Source: Muricoccus harenae
Lineage (GTDB): Bacteria; Pseudomonadota; Alphaproteobacteria; Acetobacterales; Acetobacteraceae
Direction: 5' to 3'
DNA: 61,505 nt
NCBI RefSeq assembly: GCF_009848505.1
Contig: NZ_WWDL01000032.1
Coordinates: forward strand, 6,211 to 67,715
The notes beneath the pieces are model-generated. The model saw only the letters and a list, made by a program, of their open reading frames with translations. It was not told where the DNA came from and ran no database searches. Made by a program: the position numbers and the translations under genes. Below are positions 1-8,994 of this stretch, in pieces. Numbering within the stretch: the stretch's first letter is position 1; every line of letters starts with the position of its first letter.

Positions 1-990
1 GCCGCCCGTGACCGTGATGTCGCTGGTGCCGATGCTGGCGAGCGCAATCCCGGAAGGATCGCTATAGGTGACCGCCACCGTATGCGTCTGGTTCGCCGCA
101 ATCAGATCAGCGGCAGAGCCCGATGCGCTCGGCGGGACCGTGTCGGTCTGGCCTGACTGCGTCTGCACCACGAAGCCGCTGAGGGTGGCGTTGTCGAGGT
201 CGTCGGCGCCGCTGCTTTCGAGGCGGAGGTTGAGCTGGCCATCGGCGACGGTCACGTCACGGGTGACGATGTAGGCGTTGTTGGTGCCGCCGGCCGCTGT
301 GAACAGGTCGAGGTCGGCAATGACCTGCTGCCCTTCCAGGTGCACGTCGAACTTCCGCTTGCCCGCGCTGGTCCAGTAGGTTTCGACGAACTGAAGCTCG
401 ATGGTGTAGTCGCCGCTGGCAAGATTGACGTTGTAGCCGAAGTCCTTGCCCGTCCGGTAGGACTGGAAGAGCGTATCGTCGTTCGTGTTGGCGATGGCCG
501 CGCTGACCGACTTCGCCGTGCTGGTGCCGGTCAGGGTGGGATGCGGCGAGGTGGCCGTGTCGGCGGCATATTGGATGCCGGTGTCGGTGTCGGTGTAGAC
601 TGCACCAGCGGTGTTGACCGCCGCCGAGGAGGGCGCCTCCCCGATGTCGACGGTGAAGGTGTCGAGCGTCGCGGAGGCCGTGGCGTTGCCCCGGGTGTCG
701 GTCACCGCGCCGCTGGCGAGCGCCACGGTGTAGGTGCCGTTGTCGGCGGTCGTGAACCCGTCCGCACCGGAGGACAGCGTATAGGTCGCCACCACCTGGT
801 TGCCACTCCCCTGGGTGGTCACGCCGGTCACCGTCACCGGGTTCGGGCCGCCCGTGACCGTGATGTCGCTGGTGCCGATGCTGGCGAGCGCAATCCCGGA
901 AGGATCGCTATAGGTGACCGCCACCGTATGCGTCTGGTTCGCCGCAATCAGATCAGCGGCAGAGCCCGATGCGCTCGGCGGGACTGTGTC
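1..990 (-). repeat. In-frame near-identical internal direct repeat, period 846 bp
   Basis: Bases 1-144 match 847-990 with one mismatch (139 versus 985). The offset of 846 bp is 282 codons, so an Ig-like plus malectin-like module is duplicated in frame inside the large gene. The left copy probably continues beyond the window. Near identity at DNA level suggests recent duplication or gene conversion. Confidence 0.9.
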
Positions 991-3900
991 AGCGCCTTGA
1001 TCCTGAATCAGACGAAGCTCCGGACTTACGGCGCTTATGACGATGCCCTGTGCATTCACCTCCGCGGCAGCCACGACCATGACCCGATCGGGAAGCATAT
1101 CCACCGCAGCCGCCGCCCTTCCATCGGCATCGAGCGTGAGCGTCTGGTAGGTGACCTGGGTGGCGCTGTTTCCCTGATACGGGTCAGAGGAGGATACGAC
1201 CTGCTGCTCGACCGCCAGGACTTCCACGCGAACCCTGCTGCCGGGCGTGCCGGAGACGATAACACTCGCGTCCGAGAAGGGCACCGAGACATTGCCGCTG
1301 CTGACGCCGCCAGCCGTTACCGTCGGCGCGGCGGCCTGCGATGGCCTGCTGGTCGCCTCAGCCTGGGCAACGCCCGAGCCGAACAAATCAGCGACCTGCT
1401 CAGTGCCATCGGCAAAAACATAAGTGACGCGCGCTCCCGCCGCTTCGGCGCCGGAAACGGCGCCAGGATTGACGGACTGTGGATATCCCCGCATCGAATC
1501 CGGATCGATGTCGATCGAGAATCCGAGCGTCTCGCCAGGGTTGAAATCGGTGAGGTTGAGGGTCAGTTCCCGGTAGCCAAGTTGGTTGCTGCCGTTGCCA
1601 TAGCTCGCGACCGCGTTGAATGCCCCGATCTTGCTGTCGATCGTGAATGGCTTGCCGTCCGAGCCGCCCGCATTCGCAGGATCGAAGAATATCCCATCAG
1701 GAAGAATGGCGCTGCTCAGATCGATGCGGATCTGCGTCAGATTGCTGCCGCTGCTCGATAGGTTCTCGAGACGGAGGGTGTTCGGGTTAAACGTGCTGAC
1801 ATTGAGCGTGCCGTTCGGCGTCACCGTCAGCCGGGCTGCACCGGCCTCCCCGGGAGGAGGCTCGGCGGTCGAGGTTATGCTAACAGAGTTCCACGTGGCG
1901 TCGAATGGCGCACCAGGCCCTGTGGAGGTGGAGATAAGGCCCACCGCCAAGGCGCTTGGAACATCGGTGCCGTCTCCAGTGGGCACCGTGTACGTGCCCT
2001 GGAGCGCCTGGAGCAGCGCACCGGTGACCTGGACGGGGTTGCCCGACCCCGTGATCACCGTGCCGCTGCTTCCGGAGGTCGCGCCGCGGGTGACTGTCCA
2101 GCCGGGCGTCACGGAACCGACATCCGGATCCACGGTCAAGGTCAGCGTTATATCGTCGAGCGACGTAAGAGGCAGGCTTCCGCCGAATACCGGGACAGCG
2201 ATTTTCTGCTGCGCGACAGCCTGATTGTTGCTTTCGAAGGTTGTCTCGATCATCGCCGTGTTGGCCGAGCCGATGAGGTCGCCCGCTCCTGCTACGATCT
2301 TGAGGTAGCTGGCTTGATCGCCTGTTCCAATGAAGAAGCCGATATTCTGATAATTGGCGGGCGTGGTTGTCTCGAAGGGGTTGTCCAGCTTGGTCGTGAC
2401 GACAAAGCTGTCGACATCGGGCGCGACTTTGACGCCGAACTGGTAGCCATCGAGCTGACTGTTCTTGGTCCCGTTGGCGCTTCCTTCCGTGATGTCCTGC
2501 AGCAGGACGCCCGATGCCGCGCCGCCGGCTACAACCCGGGTCGGATCATATTGCTGCTTGTAGGATGCGGTCGTGTTCGTCATCACGCCGGTAAAGCCGA
2601 TATTGTGGATCGTCTCCTCCGGGCCGGGGTGATCCTGGTTCTGGCTAAAGCCCCAGGTCAACGTCCCCCCGCCCTGCAACAGCGTCGTCATGCCGTTGTC
2701 CGGGTCGACAGCAAAGCGGTCAATGGTGTCGGTCAGGCCGTCCCCATCGGTGTCGTCGGTAGGGGGCGGTGAAACGGTGTCGCTCGGCTTCAGAACCGTG
2801 ATGCCGCCGCCATAGCTCGCCACCCACAGGGTACCGACAAACGGGCCTGAGTCGGGCGCGGCGTGAACATCCAGAGCATTTCCGCCGCCAAGCACCCCAT
2901 TCGGCGTGAGATTGGTGACATCCAGGACAGATTGTCCGTCTGACGCAAGATTCACCCGGTAGATGAAGTCCTCGTTGAGAGAAGCAAGAACGAGATCTCC
3001 GGTCATCTCACCGTCGAAATTCACTGCGCGATAGTCATCGATGCCGTTCACCGAACCGAGGAATGTAGTTAACTCGTCCCTGAGATTGATCGGGGTTTCA
3101 AGGTTCGACGGGAGCCGAGCGGCACGATCTTGCCCGGGCGGCAGGTAATAGCCTTCGACCGGGTTCTCCATCCCAAGCGGGACCGGCGGCCAGTCCGCAG
3201 GCAGCGGCACGAGGTTGTTGTTGGCATCGTACAGTCCCGCGCCGTCCGGATTACCCCTGATTGGGGTTGGGTGCCCGCCATAATAGCCTTCCTCAATCCA
3301 ATGCAGCGGCGCCTTGTTGACCGAGCCGGAGCCGTTGTTGATGCGATTCGTGACGTCGTCGGTGGGCGTGGTCGAAAAGCTTCCGTCCGCCTGACGATAG
3401 ATGGGCGGACCGCCCCAGGTCGGGTTGCCCGAATTGTCGATTCCGTACATCTTGCCGGATGCAGAGAAGGTGATGTCGTAGATGTTTCGGAAGCCTCCGG
3501 CGTAAATCTGGACAGGGCTTTCCGCAGTCAGGCGCGCCTGATTCAGGCCGTCATTTCCTCCAAATATCTCCGGCTGCCCGGTGGCGATGACATCGGCGCC
3601 GTTCGATCCATCCGCGCGAGTGGGATCGTTCACGGTCGGCAGCATGTATTTGTAGGTTTGGCCGCGATAGGTGATGTCGGGCATCGCATTGATGGCTTGC
3701 AGGTCGATGCTTACGATTGAGCTTGAATAGGCATACTCCGAAAGGTAAGCGAAATTCGCGGAGGGCGCTCCGACATTCGTGTTTCCGCCGACCGTCAGCA
3801 GGAGATGACCCGTCGCCGGGTCGATCTGCATTCCATTGACGGCGTGGTTCTCTTCGCTGCGCGGGAGACCGACGACGAGGTCTTCCTTGACCCATGTCGA

Positions 3901-4287
3901 ACCAGCCTTGGTCAGACGGGACAGAATGCCGGAATTCGTATCTAGCCCGGTATCGTTCTGCGAAGTGCCCGCCCCGATCCGGGGGTCGCTGGAGCTGACA
4001 TAGAGGACGGGGTTGGTCGCGGTGCCGGTGACCAGGATGCCCGTCACCTGGCGCCCGGTGATGCTGGAATTGAACGCGCCGTTATCATTATGGTTCGGCA
4101 TCTGCGCGACAAGACTGATCGTCTCGGTCGCGGTAACCGTGTACCCGCCCGTCGACGTCTCTGCGATGGAGAATGCCTTTAGCGTTCCATTGACCTGCGA
4201 GGCGTACAAGCGGCCATCAGGCCCGAACTGCAACGACGTCGGATTCACGATGCTTGCGTTCAGCTGGAACTGCTCGAAGTTGACCAT
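1..4287 (-). CDS. Giant multidomain extracellular protein: beta-propeller, Ig-like and malectin-like repeats (partial, C-terminus off window)
   Basis: The minus frame is open from the ATG at 4287 to the left edge (more than 1,429 codons) with no stop, so the C-terminus is missing. Residues 1-510 resemble a sugar-dehydrogenase/NHL-type beta-propeller (NPTSLQFGPDGRLYASQ near the N-terminus). A calcium-type motif DTDGDGLTDTID lies near residue 517. Next comes a beta-rich region, then a bacterial Ig-like unit (DTVPPSASGSAADL, SGIALASIGTSDITV) and a malectin-like domain (GYNVNLASGDYTIELQFVE, AGKRKFDVHLEG), after which the Ig-like unit starts again 282 codons later. There is no signal peptide, which fits type I secretion as in the RTX gene at 5397, but the C-terminal signal is unseen. 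The start is chosen from GGTGGAG about 8 nt upstream; an in-frame ATG at 4344 is the alternative. Role in adhesion or carbohydrate binding is inferred. Confidence 0.8.
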   Translation of the reverse strand, partial: MVNFEQFQLNASIVNPTSLQFGPDGRLYASQVNGTLKAFSIAETSTGGYTVTATETISLVAQMPNHNDNGAFNSSITGRQVTGILVTGTATNPVLYVSSSDPRIGAGTSQNDTGLDTNSGILSRLTKAGSTWVKEDLVVGLPRSEENHAVNGMQIDPATGHLLLTVGGNTNVGAPSANFAYLSEYAYSSSIVSIDLQAINAMPDITYRGQTYKYMLPTVNDPTRADGSNGADVIATGQPEIFGGNDGLNQARLTAESPVQIYAGGFRNIYDITFSASGKMYGIDNSGNPTWGGPPIYRQADGSFSTTPTDDVTNRINNGSGSVNKAPLHWIEEGYYGGHPTPIRGNPDGAGLYDANNNLVPLPADWPPVPLGMENPVEGYYLPPGQDRAARLPSNLETPINLRDELTTFLGSVNGIDDYRAVNFDGEMTGDLVLASLNEDFIYRVNLASDGQSVLDVTNLTPNGVLGGGNALDVHAAPDSGPFVGTLWVASYGGGITVLKPSDTVSPPPTDDTDGDGLTDTIDRFAVDPDNGMTTLLQGGGTLTWGFSQNQDHPGPEETIHNIGFTGVMTNTTASYKQQYDPTRVVAGGAASGVLLQDITEGSANGTKNSQLDGYQFGVKVAPDVDSFVVTTKLDNPFETTTPANYQNIGFFIGTGDQASYLKIVAGAGDLIGSANTAMIETTFESNNQAVAQQKIAVPVFGGSLPLTSLDDITLTLTVDPDVGSVTPGWTVTRGATSGSSGTVITGSGNPVQVTGALLQALQGTYTVPTGDGTDVPSALAVGLISTSTGPGAPFDATWNSVSITSTAEPPPGEAGAARLTVTPNGTLNVSTFNPNTLRLENLSSSGSNLTQIRIDLSSAILPDGIFFDPANAGGSDGKPFTIDSKIGAFNAVASYGNGSNQLGYRELTLNLTDFNPGETLGFSIDIDPDSMRGYPQSVNPGAVSGAEAAGARVTYVFADGTEQVADLFGSGVAQAEATSRPSQAAAPTVTAGGVSSGNVSVPFSDASVIVSGTPGSRVRVEVLAVEQQVVSSSDPYQGNSATQVTYQTLTLDADGRAAAAVDMLPDRVMVVAAAEVNAQGIVISAVSPELRLIQDQGADTVPPSASGSAADLIAANQTHTVAVTYSDPSGIALASIGTSDITVTGGPNPVTVTGVTTQGSGNQVVATYTLSSGADGFTTADNGTYTVALASGAVTDTRGNATASATLDTFTVDIGEAPSSAAVNTAGAVYTDTDTGIQYAADTATSPHPTLTGTSTAKSVSAAIANTNDDTLFQSYRTGKDFGYNVNLASGDYTIELQFVETYWTSAGKRKFDVHLEGQQVIADLDLFTAAGGTNNAYIVTRDVTVADGQLNLRLESSGADDLDNATLSGFVVQTQSGQTDTVPPSASGSAADLIAANQTHTVAVTYSDPSGIALASIGTSDITVTGG

Positions 4288-4772
4288 GGCGTTTGGCTCC
4301 ACCGGGCGGTTTGACGCTATACTTGCCTTCAGCAGCTGCAACATGCTGCGCTTACGGAACGGACGGGAGCGATAGGGAAGGCCAGGAGAAAGATGTTGCT
4401 GACGGGGGCTTCTATGAATCGGATCGTACTCGTGTGACGCCGATTGCGAAGCAGCTGACGCACTGAACGAACCGGGTTAATGCTAGAAACAACCAAGTGT
4501 GATCGATGTCGATCTTCGCTTGCGCGAGCTTGGACCGGTCAATGCAGTCCGTGGTTGATAATTCGCTTCTGCCAGCTTTCGCGCCAGAAGGGGCCGGGTA
4601 GCGGGCGAGGATGTCTGGTGGGTAGGCTCCGGACTGGATCAAGGCGGCTCAGGAGCCCGGGATGGAATGCGTCGGCTGCGGGTCCCAGGCTGCCTAAGAG
4701 CGCCGGGACCGCACCCGGCGCTTCAGCTGCCGCGGTTTTGGCCGACAGTCCAATGAGCGCAGCGGCGGCGTG

Positions 4773-5202
4773 CTGAAACTGACTCAGTATCCGAGCGACG
4801 TTTATTGCCTTGGTCGTGTTCTGGCGCTTACGCCGCCGCCTCACACTGCAGGACCTCAGCGCGATGTTTCTGGAGCGCGGCATTGTCTTCAGCCATAAGG
4901 CGGCCCGGGAGTAGGAGGCGAAGTTCACACCCATTCTGACCGCCGAGCTCTGGCAGGGACGTCGTAGCAAACACGGAGCCGGTCGCCGGTCCTGGCCTGT
5001 TGGCGAGACCTGTTCGAAGGTTCGCGGTCGCTGGTGCTTCCTCTGCCAGGCCACCGATCGCAACGGTGATCTGGTCGACGCTCTGCTGAGCGATCACCGC
5101 AACATGGCCTCCGCCCAAGCTTTCTTCCGCTCGGCCAAGTCGGTCACCGGTATGACCCCCGATCGCGACACCACGGACGGACATGCCTCCTATCCAGGCT
5201 AA
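4773..5202 (+). pseudogene. IS6-family transposase remnant
   Basis: Conceptual translation gives an IS6-like start (TQYPSDVIALVVFWRLRRRL), MFLERGIVFSH, then VRGRWCFLCQATDRNGDLVD, SDHRNMASAQAFFRSAK and TDGHASYP, the DDE transposase order of this family. It is broken three times: an extra T at 4803 shifts frame, an in-frame TAG lies at 4912-4914, and the C-terminal third is absent after about 5202. No terminal inverted repeats were recognised. The rest of the 4376-5396 gap shows no gene I can support. Confidence 0.75.
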
Positions 5203-5348
5203 CGAAATACCAACGATGCTCCGCGAGCAAACAGCTTATTGTCGCGTTCGGCCATCGATACTTATGCCGGTGCGGAGCCCGCATCTCACCTCGTCGAGTA
5301 TCGCATGGCTTGCTATCCTGCTCGGATTCTTGGGGCCAGGCACCCGCA

Positions 5349-5378
5349 CGGCCCGGATCCCGAGGGTGATCCGGGCCG
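5349..5378 (-). terminator. Strong hairpin downstream of the RTX gene
   Basis: Perfect 11-bp stem (CGGCCCGGATC with its complement) and an 8-nt loop, just past the stop of the minus-strand RTX gene. There is no U-tract, so it may act in 3' end protection or only weakly in termination. Confidence 0.55.
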
Positions 5379-5396
5379 GCACTCATCCTCCGGAAG

Positions 5397-6722
5397 TCAG
5401 AGGATGAAATCACTGGCGGAGAGGTTGTGCTCGCCCGTCAGTTCGATCTGGAAATCGGCATCGCCATCGCCATTCAGATCGCCCTCGACAAGCGTATTGC
5501 CGCCGGACTGAATGGCGTGCAGTTCGCCGGCTGCGCCAGTGAACTCCACGGCACCCAGGAATGCAAAGGCCTGCCCGCCATTCAGATTCAGCATCGCGCC
5601 GAGTGCGGCGAGATCGATCACGTCACCATCGCCGAAATCGGTAATGACATCGTGGCCGCTGCCCCTCTTGGAGTCCTCCAGCGTGGTGAGGGTGAAGCGG
5701 TCCCCCCCCGCCCCGCCGGTAAGGATGTCCCTGGCCGCGCCGCCGATCAGGATGTCGCCGCCATTGCCGCCGTCGAGTGTGTCCTTGCCAGCATCTCCGA
5801 GCAACGTGTCATCGCCCGCGCCGCCGAGCAACGTGTCCCTTCCATTGCCGCCCGCAGCGCGGTCGTCACCAAGGCCACCGTCGATCCGATCGTCGCCGGT
5901 GCCACCGATCACGCGATCATTGCCGCCGCCCGCTTCGACGATGTCGGCGCCGCCTTCAGCGTCGATCATGTCGCTGCCATCGGTGCCAGTCAGGCGGTCG
6001 ACAAAGCCGGTGCCCGCGAGGGTGGGGGTGAGGTCGGCGTCATCTGCTGCGTCGTCATGCAGGAAATCCAAGAACTGCGGTGCGAAGAAATGGGCACCGA
6101 CCTGTTGCAGCTCGCCTGACGCGATGGGCAGGACAGCCTTGTAGCCTTGGACCCCGTCGGCCTCACCGCTGCCTGTACCCTGGCCTTCCTGCAGGGTCAG
6201 TCCATGCAGCACAATTTCCTTGGCCTGGAGGGGCGTGATGCCGCCGAAGATTGCCTGGGCGTTCTGGTCCGAGGCATCGAAGTGGAAGGTTTCAGTGTAG
6301 CGCAGAAAACCTTTCTCGTCCGCGGTCGGAAACACTGCTGCCGCGGTGTGGTCATGGCCGTCCGTGCCATGGTCATGCACCGAGTTGTCAGGGTTAAGGG
6401 TCAGATTGAGTTGAACCGGTCCATAGGTATCGAGCCCTTCCAGAAGCTCGACAAAGCCGTCGCGGTCGTCATCCTGTGCAAGTGTCGGGGTCCTCGCTTC
6501 GAAGTCGTTGCCGAAGCCATGGATGTGCTGCGGGTGCACTTGGTTCGGCTCAAGCCCCTCAGCCTTGATATGCACGGTAAGCGTCTGGCTGCGCGCGTCG
6601 AGGAACAGAAGCGCCTGTCCATCGACGCCGGAGTTGTTGAGCGCAGTGAACTCGGTCGCAAATATCTGCAGACCACCAGTCGCCGATCCGGTCTGGCTGC
6701 TGCTGTGACGATCGCTACTCAT
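5397..6722 (-). CDS. RTX-type secreted protein with CHRD-like N-terminal domain
   Basis: 441 aa. Residues about 20-190 look like a CHRD domain (GLEPNQVHPQHIHGF) with a His/Asp-rich stretch (HDHGTDGHDH). Residues about 245-345 are glycine/aspartate nonapeptide RTX repeats (GGTGDDRIDGG, GGAGDDTLLG) that bind calcium. The protein ends NLSASDFIL, typical of type I secreted RTX and serralysin-type C-termini, and there is no N-terminal signal peptide, so secretion through a T1SS is expected although none is in the window. AGGGAGA precedes the ATG. It is transcribed divergently from the ECF sigma gene from a matching ECF-type promoter at 6762-6789, so it is probably a direct sigma target. The CHRD role is unknown. 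Confidence 0.85.
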   Translation of the reverse strand: MSSDRHSSSQTGSATGGLQIFATEFTALNNSGVDGQALLFLDARSQTLTVHIKAEGLEPNQVHPQHIHGFGNDFEARTPTLAQDDDRDGFVELLEGLDTYGPVQLNLTLNPDNSVHDHGTDGHDHTAAAVFPTADEKGFLRYTETFHFDASDQNAQAIFGGITPLQAKEIVLHGLTLQEGQGTGSGEADGVQGYKAVLPIASGELQQVGAHFFAPQFLDFLHDDAADDADLTPTLAGTGFVDRLTGTDGSDMIDAEGGADIVEAGGGNDRVIGGTGDDRIDGGLGDDRAAGGNGRDTLLGGAGDDTLLGDAGKDTLDGGNGGDILIGGAARDILTGGAGGDRFTLTTLEDSKRGSGHDVITDFGDGDVIDLAALGAMLNLNGGQAFAFLGAVEFTGAAGELHAIQSGGNTLVEGDLNGDGDADFQIELTGEHNLSASDFIL

Positions 6723-6761
6723 CGCGTGACATCTCCCTGTCTCCGTTCGTTGGCGCCAGGT

Positions 6762-6789
6762 GATACGGAGGGAGAGGTGCGCTGGATCA
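6762..6789 (-). promoter_or_regulatory. ECF (RpoE/ChrR-type) promoter for the RTX gene
   Basis: On the minus strand TGATCC (6789-6784), 16 nt, then CGTATC (6767-6762). This resembles the promoter type recognised by RpoE of the ChrR group (-35 TGATCC, -10 around CGTA). The inferred start site lies about 30 nt before the RTX ATG. The same arrangement faces the sigma gene. Confidence 0.7.
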
Positions 6790-6885
6790 CAGGGTAACGC
6801 TCACGTGACCGTCTGGGCTCGATGCGGTGCCCGCCATGTATGTCTGTTATGAATGTGACCTGTGAGCCTGAGCAGGTCACCAAAG

Positions 6886-6913
6886 TGATCTAGCCGAGCG
6901 CTCGTCACGTATT
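6886..6913 (+). promoter_or_regulatory. ECF (RpoE/ChrR-type) autoregulatory promoter
   Basis: TGATCT (6886-6891), 16 nt, CGTATT (6908-6913), with the same elements and exact spacing as the divergent promoter at 6762-6789. It sits 17 nt before the sigma start codon, leaving a very short leader. Autoregulation by the downstream ECF factor is inferred from the match. Confidence 0.7.
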
Positions 6914-6930
6914 GGGCTGGAGCGTCGTCA

Positions 6931-7515
6931 TTGCAGTCGCACCGTTCGCCCCAAACCAGCACCGAGGCGGCGCTCGAACGCTACGCCGCCGAACTGGCGC
7001 GGTCGCAGGACCAGGCCGCCTTCGCAGCTCTGTTCTCTCACTTTGCGCCGCGGCTGAAGACATACCTGCGCAGACTAGGCATGGTCGATGGGGAGGCGGA
7101 GGAACTGGCACAGGAAGTAATGATGCTTGTCTGGAGAAAGGCAGCGCTGTTCGACCCCGAAAGGGCTGAGTTCTCCACCTGGATCTATGCGATTGCCCGG
7201 AACCTTCGCCTTGATGCGCTTCGCCGCAAAGGCTTCGCCGGGCATGAGATCACGGCGGCGGAGCAGGACGCGGTTCCCGATACCGCCCCGGATGCGGAGG
7301 AGCAGTTCGCCTCCTCAGCACAGCAGGCACGACTGAAGACGGCGATGCACCGCCTGCCTCACGAGCAGGCACAGGTCGTTCAACTCTGCTACTTTGACGA
7401 CAAGTCACATGTCGAGGCCGCCTCTGAGTTGGGCATCCCTCTTGGTACTGTTAAGGGTCGCCTGAGGCTCGTCCTGAGGCGACTGCGCCGGGCGTTGGGA
7501 GATGAGGGAAGATGA
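6931..7515 (+). CDS. rpoE: ECF RNA polymerase sigma factor (RpoE/ChrR-group, ECF11-like)
   Basis: 194 aa. Region 2 is at residues about 22-90 (FAALFSHFAPRLKTYLRRLG, ELAQEVMMLVWRKAALFD, STWIYAIARNLRLDALRR). Region 4 is at about 130-190 (RLPHEQAQVVQLCYFDDKSH, GIPLGTVKGRLRLVLRRLR). The start is TTG. The stop overlaps the ATG of the ChrR-like anti-sigma gene, implying translational coupling. Known ECF11 sigma factors drive singlet-oxygen and peroxide responses in photosynthetic and related alphaproteobacteria. That role is inferred here from the ChrR-like partner and promoter type. It should transcribe its own operon and the divergent RTX gene. Confidence 0.88.
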   Translation: MQSHRSPQTSTEAALERYAAELARSQDQAAFAALFSHFAPRLKTYLRRLGMVDGEAEELAQEVMMLVWRKAALFDPERAEFSTWIYAIARNLRLDALRRKGFAGHEITAAEQDAVPDTAPDAEEQFASSAQQARLKTAMHRLPHEQAQVVQLCYFDDKSHVEAASELGIPLGTVKGRLRLVLRRLRRALGDEGR

Positions 7516-8195
7516 CCGGAGAAGGATATCGTACGGCCCGCCGTCATCCTAGTGCGGCGACGTTGGCCTTTTATGGCGCAGGCCACCTCGGACAGGCTGC
7601 CGGCATTGCTGTCGCGGCTCATCTTCTCCACTGCGAGCACTGTCTTACCGCAGTCAGCATGGCGGAGGAGGTTGTTGGGCCGACGATACCGGACCTGCCG
7701 CTATCACCGCTTGCCCCTGACGCTCTGCAGCGAACCATGGACCGGATCCACGCTGACTACACGGCCCCGCCCGATGTGCTGTCTACCGGGGGACTGCCGG
7801 TTCCCACCCAAGGGGCGGCAATCACGCTTGACCGTCTCGGCTTGCCTCCTCCCCGGCTTCGCTGGGCTGCTCCAGGCGTTCGTATTGCCCGGCTGCTGCA
7901 GGAACGTTGGGGAAGCAACGACTGTGAGACGCTGCTCCTTCTGCGCGTCGCGCCGGGTGTTGCGCTGCCCGGCCACGGCCACGAGGGCAGCGAGCTTACC
8001 TGCGTGCTGGAGGGAGCCTTCGCAGACGAGACTGGGCAATACGGCGCCGGGGACATGGCGGAGGCGGAGGAGGATGTCAGACACCGGCCGGTGGCAGAGG
8101 GGCGAAGTGACTGTGTCTGCCTGATCGCGACGCGCGGACGGTTGCGATTCCCAGGGCTGATCGGGCGGCTGGCAGGAGCCTATCTGAGGATATGA
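7512..8195 (+). CDS. chrR: ChrR-like zinc anti-sigma factor with C-terminal cupin
   Basis: 227 aa, overlapping the sigma gene by 4 nt. The N-terminal zinc anti-sigma domain shows RRHPS and AHLLHCEHC (H-x3-C-x2-C), matching the ChrR zinc ligands. The C-terminal half is a ChrR-type cupin (LPGHGHEGSELTCVLEGAF, then a conserved His in DVRHRP), retaining the H-x-H...E...H metal set. In Rhodobacter the N-terminal domain binds the sigma factor and the cupin is needed for the singlet-oxygen response. The same arrangement is inferred here; the signal in this organism is unknown. Confidence 0.87.
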   Translation: MTGEGYRTARRHPSAATLAFYGAGHLGQAAGIAVAAHLLHCEHCLTAVSMAEEVVGPTIPDLPLSPLAPDALQRTMDRIHADYTAPPDVLSTGGLPVPTQGAAITLDRLGLPPPRLRWAAPGVRIARLLQERWGSNDCETLLLLRVAPGVALPGHGHEGSELTCVLEGAFADETGQYGAGDMAEAEEDVRHRPVAEGRSDCVCLIATRGRLRFPGLIGRLAGAYLRI

Positions 8196-8199
8196 GCAC

Positions 8200-8690
8200 T
8201 TAAGATCTGCGGCTGAGCTCTACTTGGAACAGCCGACGGAACCGTCTGACCTGGCCGAGGCAGACGGGGGCGCAGGCGAGTGTCGTGAAGGCGAGGTGGA
8301 TATCCGAGCGTCGCTCGTATCGGATGGTCAGGCGGCGGTATCGGGCCAGCCAGGCGATGGTCCGTTCCACAACCCAGTGGCGGCGACCGAGGTGGGTGCT
8401 GTTCTCGACCCCGTGGCGCGCGAAGCGCGGGACAATGCCACGAGCGCGGCAGTCCTGGCGGTCGCGGCGGTGGTCGTAGGCCTTATCGGCGTGGAGCTTG
8501 TCGGGCCTGTGCCGAGGTCGGCCGCGATGGCCGGTGCGGACCCGTCAGCGCTGCCAAGTCAGCTAGCCGCAGGCGACCGCCCTTCGGCTTGGGCCGCTTG
8601 GGCGGTAGCAGCGGCTCAATCGCCGCCCAAAGGTCGTTCGGAACAGGGGCTTCGCCAGACCCCAGGAACGCTCAGCAGCCAGTTGTGTTA
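8200..8690 (-). pseudogene. IS5-family transposase remnant with internal deletion
   Basis: Minus-strand translation gives an IS5-type N-terminal piece (PNDLWAAIEPLLPPKRPK) followed directly, in another frame, by a C-terminal piece (HRGRPRHRPDKLHADKAYDH, HWVVERTIAWLARYRRLTI, RRSDIHLAFTTLACA). The segment that would carry most of the DDE core is missing, so the element is dead. It ends just after the ChrR stop. The stretch 8700-8994 beyond it holds nothing I can assign. Confidence 0.75.
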
Positions 8691-8994
8691 GGCATTCCAA
8701 GTGCAGCGCCGCCTTCTCCGAGGACCCGTCGCCGGGATGAGAACTGGGCAAGGCCTGGAGTAGTGCTGTGGAAGCTTCGGTGAACCGCGCGCCCTAGATT
8801 GGCCTGCTGGCTCTGATCTGACGGCATGATGTGGCGGCCGACGTGCCGACCACGGACGGAGGCATGACACCGGCGACGTGGCAATCCCTCGAAGGGACTT
8901 GACGGGATTGGCCCATCACGAAAGCACTATGGCGCTCGCGGCCGCGTTCCGAGACACCCGCCGGGCGGGACCGACCGCCGCTCCTGCCGCCCGC

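Noticed and set aside
340-1761. Long plus-strand frame (473 codons) at the left end
   Set aside because: It is antisense to the open minus-strand repeat protein, has Arg/Gly/Val-rich shadow composition and no domain; the minus frame shows clear malectin and Ig-like motifs.
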